Part shown: piece by piece, positions 37,122 to 44,105 of the stretch
Position numbering within the stretch: the stretch's first letter is position 1
Layout of the letters: each line of letters opens with the position of its first letter
Assembly: GCF_006265175.1 (NCBI RefSeq)
Contig: NZ_VDCQ01000052.1
Location: 1-64,000, forward strand
DNA from: Paenibacillus hemerocallicola
GTDB lineage: Bacteria; Bacillota; Bacilli; Paenibacillales; NBRC-103111
Reading direction: 5' to 3'
DNA: 64,000 nt
The notes under the pieces: model-generated
Databases searched by the model: none
What the model was told of the DNA's origin: nothing
What the model saw: the letters and a program-made list of their open reading frames with translations, nothing else
Translations under genes and position numbers: made by a program

Positions 37122-37262
37122 GGCGCATCAAAGGCGCTACCACGACCTCGGACGGCTGTCCCTCGATCGGAATCTAGTTCGGAAACACTCACATCGGCTT
37201 GCGATCCTCGGAATTTCGAAAGGGCTCCCGGTACTGTTCGTGCTCCTCCGGCGTGATCGGCC
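37122..37262 (-). pseudogene. Haloalkane-dehalogenase-like fragment with two stops
   Basis: On the minus strand one frame reads ITPEEHEQYREPFRNSEDR, KPM, stop (TGA), VFPN, stop (TAG), IPIEGQPSEVVVAP. This matches the cap-to-core region of haloalkane dehalogenases, where Trp and Glu stand at the two stop positions. Nothing else of the gene remains. Confidence 0.65.
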
Positions 37263-37409
37263 GAGGCTATTTGGGGGAGTCATCCTCTCCCTGTTCAAAA
37301 TATCCGGCATCAGACCCTTGACGATTTTTCAATAAAACATAATGAATATATTTTTATATCATGATAGCATTCCGAATGTACTCATTCTATCGGAGAAAGG
37401 AAAAAAACT

Positions 37410-37865
37410 ATGAATATTAAATTCGAAACTCTGCCAAAATATCGCATTGCATATGTGCGACAAGTGGGTCCATACGGCCCTGCCAATACTCAAGCCATGG
37501 AGAAGTTAAAAAAATGGGCTAAGGGGAACAATCTACTTACCGAATCGGCAATAATACTCGGAATTCCACAAGATAACCCTGAATTAACACTTCCTGATCA
37601 TTGTAGATATGATGCATGTATGGTCATTTCAAAGGATTTTCGAGTTGATGATTCAATTTGCGAAAGCGAACTTTCTGGTGGAAAGTATGTTATTTGCAAG
37701 ATCAAGCATACAGCGGAAGACATTCAAACAGCATGGCATGAAATTTTTCCATACTTACAAAGCAGCGGATATCAAATCGACAACAAACCGATTTTAGAAA
37801 GATACACGGGTGAAATGCTTAACAATGATTTCTGTGAAATATGCGTACCTATTAAACCGTTATAG
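37410..37865 (+). CDS. GyrI-like small-molecule-binding protein
   Basis: A 151-residue standalone GyrI/effector-binding domain: RIAYVRQVGPYGPANTQAME, then YDACMVISKDFRVDD and GGKYVICKIKHTAEDIQTAW. Such proteins bind drugs or small ligands and can inhibit gyrase or act as sensor partners. Base composition is clearly more AT-rich than the neighbours, which suggests horizontal acquisition. ATG follows GGAGAAAGG at a somewhat long distance. Confidence 0.8.
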   Translation: MNIKFETLPKYRIAYVRQVGPYGPANTQAMEKLKKWAKGNNLLTESAIILGIPQDNPELTLPDHCRYDACMVISKDFRVDDSICESELSGGKYVICKIKHTAEDIQTAWHEIFPYLQSSGYQIDNKPILERYTGEMLNNDFCEICVPIKPL

Positions 37866-37985
37866 CTTACTAGGATTTCTTGTTTGCAAGCTGTTTGCAA
37901 GCAGGCACAGAAAAGGCTGCGGCAGCCTGCCCACCGGCAACCTGTCACAGCCCCCAAACCCGCGTCACAAAAGGCTTCGTGGCTC

Positions 37986-38822
37986 TTACTCTTCCCCTGT
38001 CGCAACCGGATTCTCGTTATAACTAATCCAATCGCTCCAGCTCCCGCCATACAGCTTCACGTCGGTAAAGCCCGCCTCCGTCAAAGCCAGCACGTTCGGG
38101 CAGGCAGTCACGCCCGAGCCGCAGTAGACGACGACCTCTTCGTCCCGCTTCAGTCCGGCGAAGCGCTCCTGCTGGCCTTCCGCCCGCTTCCAGCTGCCCG
38201 ATTCATCGAGCGACTGCTTCCAGAAGTAATTGACCGCACCCGGGATGTGGCCGGCCACCGGATCGATCGGCTCCTCCAGCCCGAGGTAGCGCCTCGGCTC
38301 TCGCGAATCGATGAGCGTCGTGCCGGCTTTGCCGAGTCTGGACTTTACGTCCTCCGTCGACAGAAGCATGTCCGGCTGCGGCGCCGCTTCGAACACGGTC
38401 TGATGCACCTGCGGCGCTTCCGTCGAGACCGGATGGCCGGCCGCTTGCCACGAGCCGTAGCCCCCATCCAACAGCTTTACGTTGTCATGGCCCGTATAGC
38501 GCAGCATCCACCACAGTCTAGATGCCATGGCGCCGCCTTGATCGTCATAGACGACAACCGTCTTCGACGAGTCGATGCCGGCTTGTCCGAGCGCTTTGGC
38601 AAACGAAGCGATATCGGGCAGCGGATGACGTCCTCCATGCCGGCCGATCGGCCCCGACAAATCGCGCTCGAGATCGAAATAAACGGCGCCCGGTATATGT
38701 CCCGCCTCATAAGCCGTCCTGCCGGCATCCGGCTGACCCAGAATAAACCGGCAGTCGGCAATGACGACGCTCGGGTCGTTCAAATGCTCGCGCAGCCAAG
38801 CGAAATCTACAATCGTTCCCAT
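37986..38822 (-). CDS. Thiosulfate/3-mercaptopyruvate sulfurtransferase (two rhodanese domains)
   Basis: A 278-residue tandem rhodanese. N-terminal inactive domain (ADCRFILG, AGHIPGAVYFDLERDLSG); C-terminal active domain with catalytic cysteine loop VVYCGSGVTAC. The CGSGVT loop is the mercaptopyruvate-type active site. Moves sulfane sulfur to acceptors such as thiols or cyanide in the cytoplasm. Monocistronic; ends near the GyrI-like gene. Confidence 0.92.
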   Translation of the reverse strand: MGTIVDFAWLREHLNDPSVVIADCRFILGQPDAGRTAYEAGHIPGAVYFDLERDLSGPIGRHGGRHPLPDIASFAKALGQAGIDSSKTVVVYDDQGGAMASRLWWMLRYTGHDNVKLLDGGYGSWQAAGHPVSTEAPQVHQTVFEAAPQPDMLLSTEDVKSRLGKAGTTLIDSREPRRYLGLEEPIDPVAGHIPGAVNYFWKQSLDESGSWKRAEGQQERFAGLKRDEEVVVYCGSGVTACPNVLALTEAGFTDVKLYGGSWSDWISYNENPVATGEE

Positions 38823-38855
38823 TCCAATCGCTCCTCGCTTTTGTCCGGAATCGTT

Positions 38856-38884
38856 AAAGACGCCGGGGTTCGCGCCCCGGCGTC
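38856..38884 (-). terminator. Terminator of the small gene
   Basis: GACGCCGGGG and CCCCGGCGTC form a 10-bp stem; on the minus strand TTTAACG follows, a short U-run. Confidence 0.55.
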
Positions 38885-38897
38885 TTCGGTTCTCGGT

Positions 38898-39083
38898 TTA
38901 TACTTTAATGTCCAGAAAGCTGCTTAATCCGGACGGCTGTTGCATTTCCCGCAAATTTTTGGCCGGATCGTTTTTGACTTCGTTGATCGACTGCTGCACG
39001 ATTTGCTGGGCCGTGGATTTCCCCGACGAAATCGCCTGAACAATAATCCCTTCCACGCGGTTTCCGGCGATGTTGAAGCTCAT
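38898..39083 (-). CDS. Small hypothetical protein
   Basis: A 61-residue protein, MSFNIAGNRVEGIIVQAI..., ending LSSFLDIKV. Not recognised. Well supported as a gene: GGAGGGA ribosome binding site 9 bases before the ATG, an extended -10 promoter (TGGTATGAT) about 40 bases upstream, and its own terminator. Predicted helical and soluble. Confidence 0.65.
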   Translation of the reverse strand: MSFNIAGNRVEGIIVQAISSGKSTAQQIVQQSINEVKNDPAKNLREMQQPSGLSSFLDIKV

Positions 39084-39206
39084 CCGACTATCCCTCCGTG
39101 AGAATTACGCATTTTCCTTATCATACCACGCTTTGCCGCGCAATTCTATGCTTTCGGATAGGCCAAAAGGATCAAAAGAAAGAAATGGAAGCCCCTTTTC
39201 TCCCGA

Positions 39207-39644
39207 TCAATAGCTGATTAAAGCCGCCATCAGCAGTCCGGTCGCCACGCTCAGGCGGGAAGCGAAAATACCTACGCTCACGTTGCCCTTCGGAATTTCC
39301 GATACGACGCGGAACGGCGTAACGAGCTCGAATATATAAAAGACGGCGACTTGAAAAATGATGCCCAGAATGCCCCACATCGCCAAATCGAGCAAAGAAA
39401 CCGAATGGAACACCGCCGAGGCCAATACGATGGCGAGACCGATCACCTTGCCGCCCAAATCGTGGGCGGCCGCTTTGGCGGCGTTCATTTTCCGCGGATC
39501 GTCGCTGTCCGCCCCTTCCCGGATCAGCTTGTATTCGTTATAAGGCGTCGTCATCATAAACGCCAATATGCCGAACAGCAAAATCGGCAGCGTCACGCCC
39601 AAATACGTCAAAAAATTCAATATATTAGCAAGCTGATCATTCAT
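39207..39644 (-). CDS. DUF350 membrane protein (YjfL-like)
   Basis: A 145-residue protein with about four membrane segments, matching DUF350 (ILNFLTYLGVTLPILLFGIL; HDLGGKVIGLAIVLASAVFHSVS). ATG at 39644 follows GGGGAGG. Last gene of a minus-strand run with an ATP-grasp enzyme and a small lipoprotein, a combination seen in E. coli yjfL-yjfM-yjfC. Role unknown; probably a membrane part of an envelope maintenance or modification system. Confidence 0.8.
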   Translation of the reverse strand: MNDQLANILNFLTYLGVTLPILLFGILAFMMTTPYNEYKLIREGADSDDPRKMNAAKAAAHDLGGKVIGLAIVLASAVFHSVSLLDLAMWGILGIIFQVAVFYIFELVTPFRVVSEIPKGNVSVGIFASRLSVATGLLMAALISY

Positions 39645-39694
39645 GCAAATCCTCCCCGATCTTGCATTCCATTGCTTGTTTTCCCGCATCAGGA

Positions 39695-40930
39695 TCATTC
39701 CATGCCGACAGGAACGTAATAGGCCAAATTCCCGGTGATGCGCCCTCCGGCCCTCGCCACGATTGCCGAAGCGCGGCCTCCGATCAGGAATGATCCCCAG
39801 AGCAGCCTTGCGTCGGCCGTACCTCCCTCGTGGCGGACAGGAACGACCGGGAGCTCGACGCGCTGCTGGTAAATCATCGGCTGTTCCCAGTACAACGCCT
39901 CCCTGTCACACTCCAGAAACGTTCCGTCGGCTTCATACAGCGTAACCCCGCCGCCCTCGCGCCCCAAAATCGGCTTCGACACATATGCGCACCGGCCCTC
40001 GAAACGATTCTCCAAATAGGTGGGCAGCATGTAAGACCGAATCGCTTCCCGCTCCTCATCCGCGTAAAACTGCCCCGCCTCGTACAGATTCCAGATGAGC
40101 GCCTGCAGCGCCTTCGTCTGGGCGATCAGCGCCGACGGAGGGTTCAATACCGCCAGCCTGCGTTCCGCGATCATATCCAATACGCGGGCTCCGGTCGGAT
40201 ACCCGTCCGTATCCCGGTCTTCGGCCAGCTTCTCCAGCGCATGGAGGCGATACAGCAAATCGATCGGCTCGTGCTCCCCGTCGCGCAGCAAGCAGAGCCG
40301 GTCCCCGTATACGCGCAAATCGGCGAGAGCGGCAAACCTCGCTCCCGAAAGCCCCGACTGCCGCATTAAGTAGCGGGTCGTTCCCGCATCCTCCTCATGC
40401 CAATCCAGGGCGCTGAAAACGATACTATCGGTCCGGTAGCCGTCAAGCCGGTAAGCTTCCGCCGCTTCGCGAAAGGCTTCCCCGATCTGGGATGCCATCC
40501 CTTCATTCGGGTCGGCCATGCCGTATTCGGCGCATATGCGGCCGTTGACATGGAACGCCTCGACGATGCCCGTGGGCGTATCGGCATTGAACTCGAGCAT
40601 TTTCAACCCTTCGTCCGTCCAGGCGAAATCGAATCTTCCGACAACGGTCGGATGCCGCTCGGACACCGCGATACGGACCGCCCGCCACGTCGCCTCCGGC
40701 AGTCCCAGCTCCCGGAACAGCTCCTCCCCGCTTTGCCTCGCGATCTGGACCGTCTTCCCGATGATAGCGCCGAGCCGTTCCGTCGCCTCGGCGATTTCCC
40801 GGCGCCGTGATTCGGCTATCGGCAAAATGGTGGCAAGCGCGTATTCCTCGTCATACATCCGATCCCAGGTGAACAGCCCTTCTTCTCGAAGCGGCGCGTA
40901 CAACCGCTCCCTCCACGCTTCGTAACACAA
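39695..40930 (-). CDS. Glutathionylspermidine-synthase-like ATP-grasp ligase (YjfC/YgiC-like)
   Basis: A 411-residue ATP-grasp amidoligase: FDFAWTDEGLKMLEFNADTP (substrate and Mg region), ILGREGGGVTLYEADG (ATP loop), and YVSKPI lysine strand. It lacks the amidase half of true bifunctional glutathionylspermidine synthase, like YgiC and YjfC. TTG start at 40930 follows GGAAGGAAG. In amidoligase surveys these enzymes occur with DUF350 and small lipoproteins, as here, and are thought to form a peptide bond on a protein or small molecule; the acceptor is unknown. Confidence 0.88.
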   Translation of the reverse strand: MCYEAWRERLYAPLREEGLFTWDRMYDEEYALATILPIAESRRREIAEATERLGAIIGKTVQIARQSGEELFRELGLPEATWRAVRIAVSERHPTVVGRFDFAWTDEGLKMLEFNADTPTGIVEAFHVNGRICAEYGMADPNEGMASQIGEAFREAAEAYRLDGYRTDSIVFSALDWHEEDAGTTRYLMRQSGLSGARFAALADLRVYGDRLCLLRDGEHEPIDLLYRLHALEKLAEDRDTDGYPTGARVLDMIAERRLAVLNPPSALIAQTKALQALIWNLYEAGQFYADEEREAIRSYMLPTYLENRFEGRCAYVSKPILGREGGGVTLYEADGTFLECDREALYWEQPMIYQQRVELPVVPVRHEGGTADARLLWGSFLIGGRASAIVARAGGRITGNLAYYVPVGME

Positions 40931-40957
40931 GAGGCTTCCTTCCTTTCCGCGCCGGCG

Positions 40958-41263
40958 TCAGCTGCTGCTGGAGCCCGACGAGCTGCCGATGCCGCCCTTG
41001 GATACGCCGGTCGATACGCCCGATGAGGCTTTGTAGCTCCCGTCGGACTTCGATACGCCGCTTCTCGCATATACCCTGCTGCCGTTTACGTAATGATAGC
41101 TGCCGCCTACCGAGCTGCCGTCGTCATCGCAATACCCGTCGTTGTTTTTGTCCCAGCATTCTCCGGCGGACACCTGGCGGCTGCCGCAACCGGGCGCGGC
41201 CACCAATGCCGCTGCAACGAACAAACTGACGAGCTTGCGGGTTTTACCGCTTTCCCCGCCCAA
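40958..41263 (-). CDS. Small Cys/Asp-rich lipoprotein with Gly-Ser tail (YjfM/YgiB-like)
   Basis: About 101 residues: signal with lipobox AAPGC, a short Cys pair with a calcium-loop-like segment CWDKNNDGYCDDDG, then a Ser/Gly/Tyr-rich tail ending GIGSSSGSSSS. TTG at 41263 is the best start (6-7 bases after AAGGAGG); the ATG at 41269 is too close. Position next to the ATP-grasp gene makes it the candidate substrate, as proposed for DUF1190 lipoproteins. Homology to DUF1190 is by position and composition only. Confidence 0.6.
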   Translation of the reverse strand: MGGESGKTRKLVSLFVAAALVAAPGCGSRQVSAGECWDKNNDGYCDDDGSSVGGSYHYVNGSRVYARSGVSKSDGSYKASSGVSTGVSKGGIGSSSGSSSS

Positions 41264-41295
41264 TGCCATTCCTCCTTGCCGCTTCGTGATGAATA

Positions 41296-41745
41296 TCAAG
41301 ACACCGGTTCCGCATAGTAGACATATACTTTCCGGTCCTCGTCGACCTCGGCCGACGTCTTCTCCCATTCGATGCCGTTCCAGGTCAAATAATCGCTTTG
41401 CAGGTGCAGCAGCGCGTCGTCATCGTCCTGAAACTGGAAGACGTGAACGACCGGGTAATCGGAAGTGCCCTCCCTATATTCCCTGAGCTCGATACGGATT
41501 CCTCCCCGGAAGCCCGACAGCCCCGTCCCGACGGTCGCCGCCTGTTCGTCCTCCGCCACCTTCACGTAGATGACGTACGTCCTCGGCTCGATCGCGCATG
41601 ACGTCTTCTCGTACACGACCCGCTCCTTTACGAAATAATCGCAAGCGAACCGGAGCGACACTTCATCCTTATCGATAAAATCGTAGTAGTACAACAACGG
41701 GAATCCGCGCTGCTCATCGAACAGCCTATATTCGAGTCTGGCCAT
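41296..41745 (-). CDS. Hypothetical protein with internal duplication
   Basis: A 149-residue protein of unknown family. Two halves repeat: YYYDFIDKDEVSLRFACDYF with VVYEKTSCAIEPRTYVIYVK, and VFQFQDDDDALLHLQSDYLT with IEWEKTSAEVDEDRKVYVYY. The shared pattern is an acidic strand-turn, DY(F/L), EKTS and a final YV-Y strand. ATG at 41745 follows AGGAGGG. First gene of the lipoprotein/ATP-grasp/DUF350 run, so probably part of that system. Confidence 0.7.
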   Translation of the reverse strand: MARLEYRLFDEQRGFPLLYYYDFIDKDEVSLRFACDYFVKERVVYEKTSCAIEPRTYVIYVKVAEDEQAATVGTGLSGFRGGIRIELREYREGTSDYPVVHVFQFQDDDDALLHLQSDYLTWNGIEWEKTSAEVDEDRKVYVYYAEPVS

Positions 41746-41864
41746 CCTAGCCCTCCTGTTCCTTCCCAAGCTAACGATATATACGCACGCAAATGAAAAA
41801 TGGTTCCCATGTTCCGTAAACTTTTCGGTACAATGGGAATACATGAGAAGGAGGCGGTTGACGG

Positions 41865-42371
41865 ATGGAACAATCCGAAGCACAGTGGCTGTTCGTTCCG
41901 ATGGAAGAGGAGCATGGCCGGTTAATATGCTCGTGGCGGTACCCCGAACCTTATGCCGTCTTCAATTGGTCGCCTTGGGACGAACTCCAGGAGCGATCCG
42001 AGGAATTCGGCGATCCGTCCATCCGCAAGGAGCAGTTCGAGGGGGTATTGGACCGGGACGGGCAATTGTGCGGATTCGCGCAATTTTTCCCGCTGGTCGG
42101 ATGGACCCGGCTCGGACTCGGGCTTCGCCCCGATTTGTGCGGACAAGGGCTCGGTCCCTCCTTCACGAGCGCTATCGTCGGCCGGGCCATGCAGCGCCGG
42201 CCGGAGGACGGGATCGATCTTGAAGTGCTGACCTCGAACTCCAGAGCGCAACGCGCCTATTTGAAAGCCGGCTTCGCGATCCGCGACACCTACGTCCGAA
42301 ATACGCCTACGGGACCCGACGAGTTCCACTGCATGGTATACGAAGGCGGTACGAGTCCGACTGTGGTATAA
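41865..42371 (+). CDS. GNAT-family acetyltransferase
   Basis: A 168-residue N-acetyltransferase: strand GLGLRPDLCGQGLGPSFTSA gives the acetyl-CoA loop (CGQGLG), followed by IDLEVLTSNSRAQRAYLKAGF. Acceptor unknown. ATG at 41865 about 10 bases after AAGGAGG. Divergent from the duplicated-domain gene; its last codons contain the extended -10 (TGTGGTATAAT, 42362-42372) of the downstream SWIM gene. Confidence 0.88.
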   Translation: MEQSEAQWLFVPMEEEHGRLICSWRYPEPYAVFNWSPWDELQERSEEFGDPSIRKEQFEGVLDRDGQLCGFAQFFPLVGWTRLGLGLRPDLCGQGLGPSFTSAIVGRAMQRRPEDGIDLEVLTSNSRAQRAYLKAGFAIRDTYVRNTPTGPDEFHCMVYEGGTSPTVV

Positions 42372-42488
42372 TAGAAGCTTACATTAAGCCTTTCGAAGAC
42401 GCGCCGAAATGAAAGGGCGCGGTCGGCGTATCGGAACGGAACAGCGTACGACAATAAGGGAATGCCGAATCGGAGTTGATGGAAGCTT

Positions 42489-44105
42489 ATGCTGAAAACG
42501 CAAATTACCCGCGAAGAGCTCGACCGGCTCGGCGAAGAAATCCGCCGACATTTCGAGCTGCACACCGTCGAACGGGGGCTCGAATTTCAGCAAAAAGGAT
42601 ACGTGTACAATACCGAGGTGCTTCCCGGCCGGGCGATCGTGTCCAAGGTTCAGGGCGGCGAGGTATACGACGTCAAGCTGGATCTCGACTTCTTCGGACT
42701 CAGCGAATGCAGCTGTCCTTATGAAGGCTGCTGCGAGCATATGGCTGCCGTGTTTTTTTACGCTTTTTCGGTATATGCGAGACCCGATGCTTTCGTAAAA
42801 GATTGGAAGATGAGGCAGGAGGAGCCGCGCATAGCCGGGAAAAGCTCGAAGCTTCATCGGCAAACCGCTCTGCTGCCTTCGGCGCAGCCCGCGTCCGTCT
42901 CCCTGAAGGAAAACGCTACGCCCGAAGAATGGCTTGCTCATATCCAGCACGAATTCACCGCCTTCTCCGAACGGCATAACCAATGGAAGTACGATATCGA
43001 GGAGTACTACAGCGCGGCTTTGCAGACGGCCATCCGTCCTTCGACCTGGTGGCTGCCGGGAACGAAAAAACTGCTGACGGTTCTGGGCCTCTTGTATGCG
43101 CTGCAGAAGCTCGAACAAGACTACGACGCCGGAGGACAGGGAGCCTCTCCCCGCCTTCTTAACTATAAAGAGACGGTCGAAACGCTGGAGCGGCGGCTGG
43201 AGGAAACGGCCGACGAGATCGATGCCGAAGAAGCGGCGCGGCGCTGGCCGGACCATCTGCGCAGCCTCGGTACATTCGTATCCAAGGCGATAACGGCCAA
43301 ACCGGCTGTTCCGTACGTCCGCTGGATGGACGTATACCGGCTGTTGTGGACCCGGCTGCTCCGCCAGGAAGCGTGGATGGAGCAAGAAACGGCCCGTGTC
43401 GAGGGAATGATTGCCGGCTCCGCTTATATGACCGAATCGGAAAGGGACGACTGGCAGAAGGCCAGAGCCCATTTCGACGTGATGTCCGGCCACGACAAGG
43501 AAGCTTGGCTCAGACTCGGGCAGGCGGCTTCGTTCCATCCGGCGGAAGGACTGTTCTATGCAAACGAGTTTCGCAGAACGGAACAGTGGGAGCGGTTATG
43601 GCTGTGGCTTCAGTGGCTGCTGCCGCAGTGCAGGAAGGCCGACCGGGATTTGTTCCAGAAGCTGTGCTCGTATGCGGCGGAGGCGTCCAAACCGCTCGGG
43701 CGCGAAGAAGAATGGGCGCGCGCGCTCGTCTCGATGCTTCCCGCAAGCTATTACGTATACACGGAATTTCTGATCAAATCGGGACGGTTCCGCGACTGGG
43801 CCGACTACCATCTGGCCGAGAACGTCGCCGTATTCGAATTGTATCCTTCCGATCTGCGGGCCGCCGAGGCGCATGATCCGACGCTCGTGTTCCCGTTGTA
43901 CCATCAAAGCATCGAACGGTGCATTTTGCAAAAAAACCGTACCGCCTACAAGGAAGCGATCCGGCTCATGAAAAAGCTGGCCGCGCTGTACGCCCAAGCC
44001 GGTCAGCCGGACCGTTACGAGCTGTTTTTGCGAAAGCTGTCGCAGCAGTACTCGCGGCTGCGCGCCTTCAGGGAGGAACTGACGAAAGGAAAGTTGCTTC
44101 GATGA
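42489..44105 (+). CDS. ywqB: SWIM zinc-finger protein
   Basis: A 538-residue protein with an N-terminal SWIM finger (about residues 75-90: CSCPYEGCCEHM, the CxC-xn-CxH pattern) and a long helical remainder. B. subtilis pairs the same type (ywqB) with a SNF2 helicase (ywqA). It probably binds nucleic acid and works with the helicase; the stop overlaps the next start (ATGA), so they are translated as a pair. Confidence 0.85.
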   Translation: MLKTQITREELDRLGEEIRRHFELHTVERGLEFQQKGYVYNTEVLPGRAIVSKVQGGEVYDVKLDLDFFGLSECSCPYEGCCEHMAAVFFYAFSVYARPDAFVKDWKMRQEEPRIAGKSSKLHRQTALLPSAQPASVSLKENATPEEWLAHIQHEFTAFSERHNQWKYDIEEYYSAALQTAIRPSTWWLPGTKKLLTVLGLLYALQKLEQDYDAGGQGASPRLLNYKETVETLERRLEETADEIDAEEAARRWPDHLRSLGTFVSKAITAKPAVPYVRWMDVYRLLWTRLLRQEAWMEQETARVEGMIAGSAYMTESERDDWQKARAHFDVMSGHDKEAWLRLGQAASFHPAEGLFYANEFRRTEQWERLWLWLQWLLPQCRKADRDLFQKLCSYAAEASKPLGREEEWARALVSMLPASYYVYTEFLIKSGRFRDWADYHLAENVAVFELYPSDLRAAEAHDPTLVFPLYHQSIERCILQKNRTAYKEAIRLMKKLAALYAQAGQPDRYELFLRKLSQQYSRLRAFREELTKGKLLR

